DNA from: Sipunculus nudus
Lineage: Eukaryota > Annelida > Sipuncula > Golfingiida > Sipunculidae
DNA: 64,000 nucleotides
Reading direction: 5' to 3'
Assembly: GCA_026874595.1 (NCBI GenBank)
Contig: CM049320.1
Location: 53,223,070-53,287,069, forward strand
Each line of letters opens with the position of its first letter. Position 1 is the stretch's first letter. The notes beneath the pieces were generated by a model. That model did no database searches. It was given only the letters and a program-made list of their open reading frames with translations, and was not told the DNA's origin. Shown here one piece after another: positions 25,516 to 40,500 of this stretch. The position numbers were made by a program, and so were the translations under genes.

Positions 25516-28500
25516 TTACCCAAACTCCTGTATGGAGAGATAATTTGTTCGTACAGAATCAGATCTTGGTTGCCCGCTTGTCCCACACAGAATCCTGTTT
25601 AGAGTTATAAGGAGTTCGTGGTCAGGATCAGGTCCTGGTGGTACACTTGTATTACCAAAGATCCTTTTTGGAGAGTGATAAGTTGTTCGGGTCAGGATCA
25701 GGTCCTGGTGGTGCGCTTGTCTTACCCAAACTCTGTATGGAGAGATAATTGGTTCGTGGTCAGAATCAGATCTTGGTTGCCCGCTTGTCTCACGCAAAAT
25801 CCTGTTTAGAGAGATTAGTTGTTCGTGGTCAGGTTCATGTCCTGGTGGTACGCTTGTCTTACCAAAGATTTGTTTTGGAGAGTGATAAGTTGTTCGGGTC
25901 AGGATCAGGTCCTGGTGGTGCGCTTGTCTTTCCCAAACCCCTAAATGGAGAAATAAGTAGTTAGTGGTCAGGATCGGATCCTGGTTGTCCGCTTATCTCA
26001 CGCAAAATCCTGTTTAGAGTGATAAAATGTTCGGGTCAGGATCTCGTCCTGGTTATGCGCTTGTCTTACCCAAACTCCTGTGTGGAGAGATAATTGGTTC
26101 GTGGTCAGAAACAGATCTTGGTTGCTCGCTTGTCTCACACAACCTCCTGTTTAGAGTGATATGTTGTTCGGATCAGGATCAGGTCCTGGTGGTGCGCTTG
26201 TCTTACCAAAACTCTGTATGGAGAGATAATTGGTTCGTGGTCAGAATCATATCTTGGTTGCCCGCTTGTCTCACGCAAAATCCTGTTCAGAGAGATTAGT
26301 TGTTCGTGGTCAGGTTCAGGTCCTATTGGTACGCTTGTCTTACCAAAGATTTCTTTTGGAGAGTGATAAGTTGTTCGGGTCAGGATCAGGTCGTTGTTTT
26401 CCGCTTTTCTCATACAAAATCCTGTTTAGAGTGATATGTTTGTTCGGGTCAGGATCAGGTCCTGGTGGTGCGCTTGTCTTACCCATACTCTGAATGGAGA
26501 GATAATTGGTTCGTGGTCAGAATCAGATCTTGGTTGCCCGCTTGTCTCACGCAAAATCATGTTAAGAGAGATTAGTTGTTCGTGGTCAGGTTCAGGGCCT
26601 AGTGGTACGCTTGTCTTACCAAAGATTTCTTTTGGAGAGTGATAAGTTGTTCGGGTCAGGATCAGGTCCTGGTGGTGCGCTTGTCTTACCCAAACTCCTA
26701 AATGGAGAAATAAGTAGTTAGTGGTCAGGATCGGATCCTGCTTGCCCGCTTATCTCACGCAAAATCCTGTTTAGAGTGATAAAATGTTCGGGTCAGGATC
26801 AGGTCCTGGTTGTGCGCTTGTCTTACCCAAACTCCTGTATGGAGAGATAATTTGTTCGTGGTCAGAATCAGATCTTGGTTGCCCGCTTGTCTTACTAAAA
26901 CTCCTGTATGGAGAGATAATTTGTTCTTGGTCAGGATCAGGTCCTGGTGGTACGCTTGTCCTACCAAAGATCCTTTTTGGAGAGTGATAAGTTGTTCGGG
27001 TCAGGATCAGGTCCTGGTGGTGCGCTTGTCTTAACCAAACTCCTAAATGGAGAAATAAGTAGTTAGTGGTCAGGATCGCATCCTGGTTGTCAGCTTATCT
27101 CACGCAAAATCCTGTTTAGAGTGACAAAATGTTCGGGTCAGGATCAGGTCCTGGTTGTGCGCTTGTCTTACCCAAACTCCTGTATGGAGAGATAATTTGT
27201 TCGTACAGAATCAGATCTTGGTTGCCCGCTTGTCCCACACAGAATCCTGTTTAGAGTTATAAGGAGTTCGTGGTCAGGATCAGGTCCTGGTGGTACACTT
27301 GTATTACCAAAGATCCTTTTTGGAGAGTGATAAGTTGTTCGGGTCAGGATCAGGTCCTGGTGGTGCGCTTGTCTTACCCAAACTCTGTATGGAGAGATAA
27401 TTGGTTCGTGGTCAGAATCAGATCTTGGTTGCCCGCTTGTCTCACGCAAAATCCTGTTTAGAGAGATTAGTTGTTCGTGGTCAGGTTCATGTCCTGGTAG
27501 TACGCTTGTCTTACCAAAGATTTGTTTTGGAGAGTGATAAGTTGTTCGGGTCAGGATCAGGTCCTGGTGGTGCGCTTGTCTTTCCCAAACCCCTAAATGG
27601 AGAAATAAGTAGTTAGTGGTCAGGATCGGATCCTGGTTGTCCGCTTATCTCACGCAAAATCCTGTTTAGAGTGATAAAATGTTCTGGTCAGGATCTCGTC
27701 CTGGTTATGCGCTTGTCTTACCCAAACTCCTGTGTGGAGAGATAATTGGTTCGTGGTCAGAAACAGATCTTGGTTGCTCGCTTGTCTCACACAACCTCCT
27801 GTTTAGAGTGATATGTTGTTCGGATCAGGATCAGGTCCTGGTGGTGCGCTTGTCTTACCAAAACTCTGTATGGAGAGATAATTGGTTCGTGGTCAGAATC
27901 ATATCTTGGTTGCCCGCTTGTCTCACGCAAAATCCTGTTCAGAGAGATTAGTTGTTCGTGGTCAGGTTCAGGTCCTATTGGTACGCTTGTCTTACCAAAG
28001 ATTTCTTTTGGAGAGTGATAAGTTGTTCGGGTCAGGATCAGGTCGTTGTTTTCCGCTTTTCTCATACAAAATCCTGTTTAGAGTGATATGTTTGTTCGGG
28101 TCAGGATCAGGTCCTGGTGGTGCGCTTGTCTTACCCATACTCTGAATGGAGAGATAATTGGTTCGTGGTCAGAATCAGATCTTGGTTGCCCGCTTGTCTC
28201 ACGCAAAATCATGTTAAGAGAGATTAGTTGTTCGTGGTCAGGTTCAGGGCCTAGTGGTACGCTTGTCTTACCAAAGATTTCTTTTGGAGAGTGATAAGTT
28301 GTTCGGGTCAGGATCAGGTCCTGGTGGTGCGCTTGTCTTACCCAAACTCCTAAATGGAGAAATAAGTAGTTAGTGGTCAGGATCGGATCCTGGTTGCCCG
28401 CTTATCTCACGCAAAATCCTGTTTAGAGTGATAAAATGTTCGGGTCAGGATCAGGTCCTGGTTGTGCGCTTGTCTTACCCAAACTCCTGTATGGAGAGAT

Positions 28501-31500
28501 AATTTGTTCGTGGTCAGAATCAGATCTTGGTTGCCCGCTTGTCTCACACAAAATCCTGTTTGAAGTGATAAGTTGTTCGTGGTCAGGTTCAGGTCCTGGT
28601 GGTACGCTTGTCTTACCAAAGATTTGTTTTGGAGAGTGATAAGTTGTTCGGATCAGGATCAGGTCCTGGTGGTGCGCTTGTCTTACCCAAACTCCTGTAT
28701 AGAGAGATAATTTGTTCGTGGTCAGAATCAGATCTTGGTTGCCCGCTTGTCTCACACAAAATAGTGTTTAGAGTTATAAGGAGTTCGTGGTCAGGATCGG
28801 GTCCTGGTGGTACGCTTGTCTTACCAAAGATCATTTTTGGAGAGTGATAAGTTGTTCGGGTCAGGATCAGGTCCTGGTGGTGCGCTTTTCTTACCCAAAC
28901 TCCTGTATGGAAAGATAATTGGTTCGTGGTCAGTATCAGATCTTGGTTGTCCGCTTGACTTACTTAAACTCCTGTATGGAGAGATAATTTGTTCTTGGTC
29001 AGGATCAGGTCCTGGTGGTACGCTTTTCCTACCAAAGATCCTTTTTGGAGAGTGATAAGTTGTTTTGTTTCAGGATCAGGTCCTGGTGGTACGCTTGTCT
29101 TACCAGAGATTTCTTTTGGAGGGTGGTTAGTTGTTCGGGTCAGGATCAGGTCCTGGTGGTGCGCTTGTCTTAACCAAACTCCTAAATGGAGAAATAAGTA
29201 GTTAGTGGTCAGGATCGGATCCTGGTTGTCAGCTTATCTCACGCAAAATCCTGTTTAGAGTGATAAAATGTTCGGGTCAGGATCAGGTCCTGGTTGTGCG
29301 CTTGTCTTACCCAAACTCCTGTATGGAGAGATAATTTGTTCGTACAGAATCAGATCTTGGTTGCCCGCTTGTCCCACACAAAATCCTGTTTAGAGTTATA
29401 AGGAGTTCGTGGTCAGGATCAGGTCCTGGTGGTACGCTTGTATTACCAAAGATCCTTTTTGGAGAGTGATAAGTTGTTCGGGTCAGGATCAGGTCCTGGT
29501 GGTGCGCTTTTCTTACCCAAACTCCTGTATGGAGAGATAAGTAGTAAGTGGTCAGGATCAGATCCTGGTTGTCCGCTTGACTCACGCAAAATCCTGTTTA
29601 GAGTGATAAGTTGTTCGGGTAAGGATCAGGTCATGGTTTTCCGCTTTTCTCATACAAAATCCTGTTTAGAGTGATAAGTTGTTCGGGTGAGGATCAGGTC
29701 CTGGTGGTGCGCTTGTCTTACCAAAACTCTGTATGGAGAGATAATTGGTTCGTGGTCAGAATCAGATCTTGGTTGCCCGCTTGTCTCACGCAAAATCCTC
29801 TTTAGAGTGATTAGTTGTTTGTGGTCAGCTTCATGTCCTGGTGGTACGCTTGTCTTACCAAAGATTTGTTTTGGAGAGTGATAAGTTGTTCGGGTCAGGA
29901 TCAGGTCCTGGTGGTGCGCTTGTCTTACCCATACTCCTAACTGGAGAAATAAGAAGTCAGTGGTCAGGATCGGATCCTGGTTGTCCGCTTATCTCACGCA
30001 AAATTCTGTTTAGAGTGATACAATGTTCGGGTCAGGATCAGATCCTGGTTGTCCGCTTGACTCACGCAAATTCTGTTTAGAGTGATAAGTTTGTTCGGGT
30101 CAGGATCAGGTCCTGGTGGTGCGCTTGTCTTACCCAAACTCTGTATGGAGAGATAATTGGTTCGTGGTCAGAATCAGATCTTGGTTGCCCGCTTGTCTCA
30201 CGCAAAATCCTGTTAAGAGAGATTAGTTGTTCGTGGTCAGGTTCAGGTCCTGGTGGTACGCTTGTCTTACCAGAGATTTCTTTTGGAGAGTGATTAGTTG
30301 TTCGGGTCAGGATCAGGTCCTGGTGGTGCGCTTTTCTAACCCAAACTCCTGTATTGAAAGATAATTGGTTCGTGGTCAGTATCAGATCTTGGTTGTCCGC
30401 TTGACTCACGCAAAATCCTGTTTAGAGTGATAAGTTGTTCGGGTCAGGATCAGGTCGTTGTTTTCCGCTTTTCGCATACAAAATCCTGTTTAGAGTGATA
30501 TGTTTGTTCGGGTAAGGATCAGGTCCTGGTGGTGCGCTTGTCTTACCCAAACTCTGTATGGAGAGATAATTGGTTCGTGGTCAGAATCAGATCTTGGTTT
30601 CCCGCTTGTCTCACGCAAAATCCTGTTTAGAGAGATTAGTTGTTCGTGGTCAGGTTCAGGTCCTAGCAGTACGCTTGTCTTACCAAAGATTTATTTTGGA
30701 GAGTGATAAGTTGTTCGGGTCAGGATCAGGTCCTGGTGGTGCGCTTGTATTGCCCAAACTCCTAAATGGAGAAATAAGTAGTTAGTGGTCAGGATCGGAT
30801 CCTGCTTGCCCGCTTATCTCACGCAAAATCCTGTTTAGAGTGATAAAATGTTCGGGTCAGGATCAGGTCCTGGTTGTGCGCTTGTCTTACCCAAACTCCT
30901 GTATGGAGAGATAATTTGTTCGTGGTCAGAATCAGATCTTGGTTGCCCGCTTGTCTTACTAAAACTCCTGTATGGAGAGATAATTTGTTCTTGGTCAGGA
31001 TCAGGTCCTGGTGGTACGCTTGTCCTACCAAAGATCCTTTTTGGAGAGTGATAAGTTGTTTTGGTTCAGGATCAGGTCCTGGTGGTACGCATGTCTTACC
31101 AGAGATTTCTTTTGGGGAGTGATTAGTTGTTCGGGTCAGTATCAGGTCCTGGTGGTGCGCTTGTCTTAACCAAACTCCTAAATGGAGAAATAAGTAGTTA
31201 GTGGTCAGGATCGCATCCTGGTTGTCAGCTTATCTCACGCAAAATCCTGTTTAGAGTGACAAAATGTTCGGGTCAGGATCAGGTCCTGGTTGTGCGCTTG
31301 TCTTACCCAAACTCCTGTATGGAGAGATAATTTGTTCGTACAGAATCAGATCTTGGTTGCCCGCTTGTCCCACACAGAATCCTGTTTAGAGTTATAAGGA
31401 GTTCGTGGTCAGGATCAGGTCCTGGTGGTACACTTGTATTACCAAAGATCCTTTTTGGAGAGTGATAAGTTGTTCGGGTCAGGATCAGGTCCTGGTGGTG

Positions 31501-34500
31501 CGCTTGTCTTACCCAAACTCTGTATGGAGAGATAATTGGTTCGTGGTCAGAATCAGATCTTGGTTGCCCGCTTGTCTCACGCAAAATCCTGTTTAGAGAG
31601 ATTAGTTGTTCGTGGTCAGGTTCATGTCCTGGTGGTACGCTTGTCTTACCAAAGATTTGTTTTGGAGAGTGATAAGTTGTTCGGGTCAGGATCAGGTCCT
31701 GGTGGTGCGCTTGTCTTTCCCAAACCCCTAAATGGAGAAATAAGTAGTTAGTGGTCAGGATCGGATCCTGGTTGTCCGCTTATCTCACGCAAAATCCTGT
31801 TTAGAGTGATAAAATGTTCGGGTCAGGATCTCGTCCTGGTTATGCGCTTGTCTTACCCAAACTCCTGTGTGGAGAGATAATTGGTTCGTGGTCAGAAACA
31901 GATCTTGGTTGCTCGCTTGTCTCACACAACCTCCTGTTTAGAGTGATATGTTGTTCGGATCAGGATCAGGTCCTGGTGGTGCGCTTGTCTTACCCATACT
32001 CTGAATGGAGAGATAATTGGTTCGTGGTCAGAATCAGATCTTGGTTGCCCGCTTGTCTCACGCAAAATCATGTTAAGAGAGATTAGTTGTTCGTGGTCAG
32101 GTTCAGGGCCTAGTGGTACGCTTGTCTTACCAAAGATTTCTTTTGGAGAGTGATAAGTTGTTCGGGTCAGGATCAGGTCCTGGTGGTGCGCTTGTCTTAC
32201 CCAAACTCCTGTATAGAGAGATAATTTGTTCGTGGTCAGAATCAGGTCTTGGTTGCCCGCTTGTCTCACACAAAATAGTGTTTAGAGTTATAAGGAGTTC
32301 GTGGTCAGGATCGGGTCCTGGTGGTACGCTTGTCTTACCAAAGATCATTTTTGGAGAGTGATAAGTTGTTCGGGTCAGGATCAGGTCCTGGTGGTGCGCT
32401 TTTCTTACCCAAACTCCTGTATGGAAAGATAATTGGTTCGTGGTCAGTATCAGATCTTGGTTGTCCGCTTGACTTACTTAAACTCCTGTATGGAGAGATA
32501 ATTTGTTCTTGGTCAGGATCAGGTCCTGGTGGTACGCTTTTCCTACCAAAGATCCTTTTTGGAGAGTGATAAGTTGTTTTGTTTCAGGATCAGGTCCTGG
32601 TGGTACGCTTGTCTTACCAGAGATTTCTTTTGGAGGGTGGTTAGTTGTTCGGGTCAGGATCAGGTCCTGGTGGTGCGCTTGTCTTAACCAAACTCCTAAA
32701 TGGAGAAATAAGTAGTTAGTGGTCAGGATCGGATCCTGGTTGTCAGCTTATCTCACGCAAAATCCTGTTTAGAGTGATAAAATGTTCGGGTCAGGATCAG
32801 GTCCTGGTTGTGCGCTTGTCTTACCCAAACTCCTGTATGGAGAGATAAATTGTTCGTACAGAATCAGATCTTGGTTGCCCGCTTGTCCCACACAAAATCA
32901 TGTTTAGAGTTATAAGGAGTTCGTGGTCAGGATCAGGTCCTGGTGGTACGCTTGTATTACCAAAGATCCTTTTTGGAGAGTGATAAGTTGTTCGGGTCAG
33001 GATCAGGTCCTGGTGGTGCGCTTTTCTTACCCAAACTCCTGTATGGAGAGATAAGTAGTAAGTGGTCAGGATCAGATCCTGGTTGTCCGCTTGACTCACG
33101 CAAAATCCTGTTTAGAGTGATAAGTTGTTCGGGTAAGGATCAGGTCATGGTTTTCCGCTTTTCTCATACAAAATCCTGTTTAGAGTGATAAGTTGTTCTG
33201 GTGAGGATCAGGTCCTGGTGGTGCGCTTGTCTTACCAAAACTCTGTATGGAGAGATAATTGGTTCGTGGTCAGAATCAGACCTTGGTTGCCCGCTTGTCT
33301 CACGCAAAATCCTGTTTAGAGTGATTAGTTGTTTGTGGTCAGCTTCATGTCCTGGTGGTACGCTTGTCTTACCAAAGATTTGTTTTGGAGAGTGATAAGT
33401 TGTTCGGGTCAGGATCAGGTCCTGGTGGTGCGCTTGTCTTACCCATACTCCTAACTGGAGAAATAAGAAGTCAGTGGTCAGGATCGGATCCTGGTTGTCC
33501 GCTTATCTCACGCAAAATTCTGTTTAGAGTGATACAATGTTCGGGTCAGGATCAGATCCTGGTTGTCCGCTTGACTCACGCAAATTCTGTTTAGAGTGAT
33601 AAGTTTGTTCGGGTCAGGATCAGGTCCTGGTGGTGCGCTTGTCTTACCCAAACTCTGTATGGAGAGATAATTGGTTCGTGGTCAGAATCAGATCTTGGTT
33701 GCCCGCTTGTCTCACGCAAAATCCTGTTAAGAGAGATTAGTTGTTCGTGGTCAGGTTCAGGTCCTGGTGGTACGCTTGTCTTACCAGAGATTTCTTTTGG
33801 AGAGTGATTAGTTGTTCGGGTCAGGATCAGGTCCTGGTGGTGCGCTTTTCTAACCCAAACTCCTGTATTGAAAGATAATTGGTTCGTGGTCAGTATCAGA
33901 TCTTGGTTGTCCGCTTGACTCACGCAAAATCCTGTTTAGAGTGATAAGTTGTTCGGGTCAGGATCAGGTCGTTGTTTTCCGCTTTTCGCATACAAAATCC
34001 TGTTTAGAGTGATATGTTTGTTCGGGTAAGGATCAGGTCCTGGTGGTGCGCTTGTCTTACCCAAACTCTGTATGGAGAGATAATTGGTTCGTGGTCAGAA
34101 TCAGATCTTGGTTTCCCGCTTGTCTCACGCAAAATCCTGTTTAGAGAGATTAGTTGTTCGTGGTCAGGTTCAGGTCCTAGCAGTACGCTTGTCTTACCAA
34201 AGATTTATTTTGGAGAGTGATAAGTTGTTCGGGTCAGGATCAGGTCCTGGTGGTGCGCTTGTATTGCCCAAACTCCTAAATGGAGAAATAAGTAGTTAGT
34301 GGTCAGGATCGGATCCTGCTTGCCCGCTTATCTCACGCAAAATCCTGTTTAGAGTGATAAAATGTTCGGGTCAGGATCAGGTCCTGGTTGTGCGCTTGTC
34401 TTACCCAAACTCCTGTATGGAGAGATAATTTGTTCGTGGTCAGAATCAGATCTTGGTTGCCCGCTTGTCTTACTAAAACTCCTGTATGGAGAGATAATTT

Positions 34501-37500
34501 GTTCTTGGTCAGGATCAGGTCCTGGTGGTACGCTTGTCCTACCAAAGATCCTTTTTGGAGAGTGATAAGTTGTTTTGGTTCAGGATCAGGTCCTGGTGGT
34601 ACGCATGTCTTACCAGAGATTTCTTTTGGGGAGTGATTAGTTGTTCGGGTCAGGATCAGGTCCTGGTGGTGCGCTTGTCTTAACCAAACTCCTAAATGGA
34701 GAAATAAGTAGTTAGTGGTCAGGATCGCATCCTGGTTGTCAGCTTATCTCACGCAAAATCCTGTTTAGAGTGACAAAATGTTCGGGTCAGGATCAGGTCC
34801 TGGTTGTGCGCTTGTCTTACCCAAACTCCTGTATGGAGAGATAATTTGTTCGTACAGAATCAGATCTTGGTTGCCCGCTTGTCCCACACAGAATCCTGTT
34901 TAGAGTTATAAGGAGTTCGTGGTCAGGATCAGGTCCTGGTGGTACACTTGTATTACCAAAGATCCTTTTTGGAGAGTGATAAGTTGTTCGGGTCAGGATC
35001 AGGTCCTGGTGGTGCGCTTGTCTTACCCAAACTCTGTATGGAGAGATAATTGGTTCGTGGTCAGAATCAGATCTTGGTTGCCCGCTTGTCTCACGCAAAA
35101 TCCTGTTTAGAGAGATTAGTTGTTCGTGGTCAGGTTCATGTCCTGGTGGTACGCTTGTCTTACCAAAGATTTGTTTTGGAGAGTGATAAGTTGTTCGGGT
35201 CAGGATCAGGTCCTGGTGGTGCGCTTGTCTTTCCCAAACCCCTAAATGGAGAAATAAGTAGTTAGTGGTCAGGATCGGATCCTGGTTGTCCGCTTATCTC
35301 ACGCAAAATCCTGTTTAGAGTGATAAAATGTTCGGGTCAGGATCTCGTCCTGGTTATGCGCTTGTCTTACCCAAACTCCTGTGTGGAGAGATAATTGGTT
35401 CGTGGTCAGAAACAGATCTTGGTTGCTCGCTTGTCTCACACAACCTCCTGTTTAGAGTGATATGTTGTTCGGATCAGGATCAGGTCCTGGTGGTGCGCTT
35501 GTCTTACCAAAACTCTGTATGGAGAGATAATTGGTTCGTGGTCAGAATCATATCTTGGTTGCCCGCTTGTCTCACGCAAAATCCTGTTCAGAGAGATTAG
35601 TTGTTCGTGGTCAGGTTCAGGTCCTATTGGTACGCTTGTCTTACCAAAGATTTCTTTTGGAGAGTGATAAGTTGTTCGGGTCAGGATCAGGTCGTTGTTT
35701 TCCGCTTTTCTCATACAAAATCCTGTTTAGAGTGATATGTTTGTTCGGGTCAGGATCAGGTCCTGGTGGTGCGCTTGTCTTACCCATACTCTGAATGGAG
35801 AGATAATTGGTTCGTGGTCAGAATCAGATCTTGGTTGCCCGCTTGTCTCACGCAAAATCATGTTAAGAGAGATTAGTTGTTCGTGGTCAGGTTCAGGGCC
35901 TAGTGGTACGCTTGTCTTACCAAAGATTTCTTTTGGAGAGTGATAAGTTGTTCGGGTCAGGATCAGGTCCTGGTGGTGCGCTTGTCTTACCCAAACTCCT
36001 AAATGGAGAAATAAGTAGTTAGTGGTCAGGATCGGATCCTGGTTGCCCGCTTATCTCACGCAAAATCCTGTTTAGAGTGATAAAATGTTCGGGTCAGGAT
36101 CAGGTCCTGGTTGTGCGCTTGTCTTACCCAAACTCCTGTATGGAGAGATAATTTGTTCGTGGTCAGAATCAGATCTTGGTTGCCCGCTTGTCTCACACAA
36201 AATCCTGTTTGAAGTGATAAGTTGTTCGTGGTCAGGTTCAGGTCCTGGTGGTACGCTTGTCTTACCAAAGATTTGTTTTGGAGAGTGATAAGTTGTTCGG
36301 ATCAGGATCAGGTCCTGGTGGTGCGCTTGTCTTACCCAAACTCCTGTATAGAGAGATAATTTGTTCGTGGTCAGAATCAGATCTTGGTTGCCCGCTTGTC
36401 TCACACAAAATAGTGTTTAGAGTTATAAGGAGTTCGTGGTCAGGATCGGGTCCTGGTGGTACGCTTGTCTTACCAAAGATCATTTTTGGAGAGTGATAAG
36501 TTGTTCGGGTCAGGATCAGGTCCTGGTGGTGCGCTTTTCTTACCCAAACTCCTGTATGGAAAGATAATTGGTTCGTGGTCAGTATCAGATCTTGGTTGTC
36601 CGCTTGACTTACTTAAACTCCTGTATGGAGAGATAATTTGTTCTTGGTCAGGATCAGGTCCTGGTGGTACGCTTTTCCTACCAAAGATCCTTTTTGGAGA
36701 GTGATAAGTTGTTTTGTTTCAGGATCAGGTCCTGGTGGTACGCTTGTCTTACCAGAGATTTCTTTTGGAGGGTGGTTAGTTGTTCGGGTCAGGATCAGGT
36801 CCTGGTGGTGCGCTTGTCTTAACCAAACTCCTAAATGGAGAAATAAGTAGTTAGTGGTCAGGATCGGATCCTGGTTGTCAGCTTATCTCACGCAAAATCC
36901 TGTTTAGAGTGATAAAATGTTCGGGTCAGGATCAGGTCCTGGTTGTGCGCTTGTCTTACCCAAACTCCTGTATGGAGAGATAATTTGTTCGTACAGAATC
37001 AGATCTTGGTTGCCCGCTTGTCCCACACAAAATCCTGTTTAGAGTTATAAGGAGTTCGTGGTCAGGATCAGGTCCTGGTGGTACGCTTGTATTACCAAAG
37101 ATCCTTTTTGGAGAGTGATAAGTTGTTCGGGTCAGGATCAGGTCCTGGTGGTGCGCTTTTCTTACCCAAACTCCTGTATGGAGAGATAAGTAGTAAGTGG
37201 TCAGGATCAGATCCTGGTTGTCCGCTTGACTCACGCAAAATCCTGTTTAGAGTGATAAGTTGTTCGGGTAAGGATCAGGTCATGGTTTTCCGCTTTTCTC
37301 ATACAAAATCCTGTTTAGAGTGATAAGTTGTTCGGGTGAGGATCAGGTCCTGGTGGTGCGCTTGTCTTACCAAAACTCTGTATGGAGAGATAATTGGTTC
37401 GTGGTCAGAATCAGATCTTGGTTGCCCGCTTGTCTCACGCAAAATCCTGTTTAGAGTGATTAGTTGTTTGTGGTCAGCTTCATGTCCTGGTGGTACGCTT

Positions 37501-40500
37501 GTCTTACCAAAGATTTGTTTTGGAGAGTGATAAGTTGTTCGGGTCAGGATCAGGTCCTGGTGGTGCGCTTGTCTTACCCATACTCCTAACTGGAGAAATA
37601 AGAAGTCAGTGGTCAGGATCGGATCCTGGTTGTCCGCTTATCTCACGCAAAATTCTGTTTAGAGTGATACAATGTTCGGGTCAGGATCAGATCCTGGTTG
37701 TCCGCTTGACTCACGCAAATTCTGTTTAGAGTGATAAGTTTGTTCGGGTCAGGATCAGGTCCTGGTGGTGCGCTTGTCTTACCCAAACTCTGTATGGAGA
37801 GATAATTGGTTCGTGGTCAGAATCAGATCTTGGTTGCCCGCTTGTCTCACGCAAAATCCTGTTAAGAGAGATTAGTTGTTCGTGGTCAGGTTCAGGTCCT
37901 GGTGGTACGCTTGTCTTACCAGAGATTTCTTTTGGAGAGTGATTAGTTGTTCGGGTCAGGATCAGGTCCTGGTGGTGCGCTTTTCTAACCCAAACTCCTG
38001 TATTGAAAGATAATTGGTTCGTGGTCAGTATCAGATCTTGGTTGTCCGCTTGACTCACGCAAAATCCTGTTTAGAGTGATAAGTTGTTCGGGTCAGGATC
38101 AGGTCGTTGTTTTCCGCTTTTCGCATACAAAATCCTGTTTAGAGTGATATGTTTGTTCGGGTAAGGATCAGGTCCTGGTGGTGCGCTTGTCTTACCCAAA
38201 CTCTGTATGGAGAGATAATTGGTTCGTGGTCAGAATCAGATCTTGGTTTCCCGCTTGTCTCACGCAAAATCCTGTTTAGAGAGATTAGTTGTTCGTGGTC
38301 AGGTTCAGGTCCTAGCAGTACGCTTGTCTTACCAAAGATTTATTTTGGAGAGTGATAAGTTGTTCGGGTCAGGATCAGGTCCTGGTGGTGCGCTTGTATT
38401 GCCCAAACTCCTAAATGGAGAAATAAGTAGTTAGTGGTCAGGATCGGATCCTGCTTGCCCGCTTATCTCACGCAAAATCCTGTTTAGAGTGATAAAATGT
38501 TCGGGTCAGGATCAGGTCCTGGTTGTGCGCTTGTCTTACCCAAACTCTTGTATGGAGAGATAATTTGTTCGTGGTCAGAATCAGATCTTGGTTGCCCGCT
38601 TGTCTTACTTAAACTCCTGCATGGAGAGATAATTTGTTCTTGGTCAGGATCAGGTCCTGGTGGTACGCTTGTCCTACAAAAGATCCTTTTTGGAGAGTGA
38701 TAAGTTGTTTTGGTTCAGGATCAGGTCCTGGTGGTACGCTTGTCTTACCAGAGATTTCTTTTGGGGAGTGATTAGTTGTTCGGGTCAGGATCAGGTCCTG
38801 GTGGTGCGCTTGTCTTAACCAAACTCCTAAATGGAGAAATAAGTAGTTAGTGGTCAGGATCGGATCCTGGTTGTCAGCTTATCTCACGCAAAATCCTGTT
38901 TAGAGTGATAAAATGTTCGGGTCAGGATCAGGTCCTGGTTGTGCGCTTGTTTTACCCAAACTCCTGTATGGAGAGATAATTTGTTCGTACAGAATCAGAT
39001 CTTGGTTGCCCGCTTGTCCCACACAAAATCCTGTTTAAAGTTATAAGGAGTTCGTGGTCAGGATCAGGTCCTGGTGGTACGCTTGTATTACCAAAGATCC
39101 TTTTTGGAGAGTGATAAGTTGTTCGGGTCAGGATCAGGTCCTGGTGGTGCGCTTTTCTTACCCAAACTCCTGTATGGAGAGATAAGTAGTAAGTGGTCAG
39201 GATCAGATCCTGGTTGTCCGCTTGACTCACGCAAAATCCTGTTTAGAGTGATAAGTTGTTCGGGTAGGGATCAGGTCATGGTTTTCCGCTTTTCTCATAC
39301 AAAATCCTGTTTAGAGTGATAAGTTGTTCGGGTGAGGATCAGGTCCTGGTGGTGCGCTTGTCTTACCCAAACTCTGTATGGAGAGATAATTGGTTCGTGG
39401 TCAGAATCAGATCTTGGTTGCCCGCTTGTCTCACGCAAAATCCTGTTTAGAGTGATTGGTTGTTTGTGGTCAGGTTCATGTCCTGGTGGTACGCTTGTCT
39501 TACCAAAGATTTGTTTTGGAGAGTGATGAGTTGTTCGGGTCAGGATCAGGTCCTGGTGGTGCGCTTGTCTTACCCATACTCCTAACTGGAGAAATAAGAA
39601 GTTAGTGGTCAGGATCGGATCCTGGTTGTCCGCTTATCTCACGCAAAATTCTGTTTAGAGTGATAAAATGTTCGGGTCAGGATCAGATCCTGGTTGTCCG
39701 CTTGACTCACGCAAAATCCTGTTAAGAGAGATTAGTTGTTCGTGGTCAGGTTCAGGTCCTGGTGGTACGCTTGTCTTACCAGAGATTTCTTTTGGAGAGT
39801 GATTAGTTGTTCGGGTCAGGATCAGGTCCTGGTGGTGCGCTTTTCTTACCCAAACTCCTGTATGGAAAGATAATTGGTTCGTGGTCAGTATCAGATCTTG
39901 GTTGTCCGCTTGACTCACGCAAAATCCTGTTTAGAGTGATAAGTTGTTCGGGTCAGGATCAGGTCGTTGTTTTCCGCTTTTCGCATACAAAATCCTGTTT
40001 AGAGTGATGTGTTTGTTCGGGTAAGGATCAGGTCCTGGTGGTGCGCTTGTCTTACCCAAACTCTGTATGGAGAGATAATTGGTTCGTGGTCAGAATCAGA
40101 TCTTGGTTGTCCGCTTGTCTCACGCAAAATCCTGTTTAGAGAGATTAGTTGTTCGTGGTCAGGTTCAGGTCCTAGCAGTACGCTTGTCTTACCAAAGATT
40201 TGTTTTGGAGAGTGATAAGTTGTTCGGGTCAGGATCAGGTCCTGGTGGTACGCTTGTCCTACCAAAGATCCTTTTTGGAGAGTGATAAGTTGTTTTGTTT
40301 CAGGATCAGGTCCTGGTGGTACGCTTGTCTTACCAGAGATTTCTTTTGGGGAGTGATTAGTTGTTCGGGTCAGGATCAGGTCCTGGTGGTGCGCTTGTCT
40401 TAACCAAACTCCTAAATGGAGAAATAAGTAGTTAGTGGTCAGGATCGGATCCTGGTTGTCAGCTTATCTCACGCAAAATCCTGTTTAGAGTGATAAAATG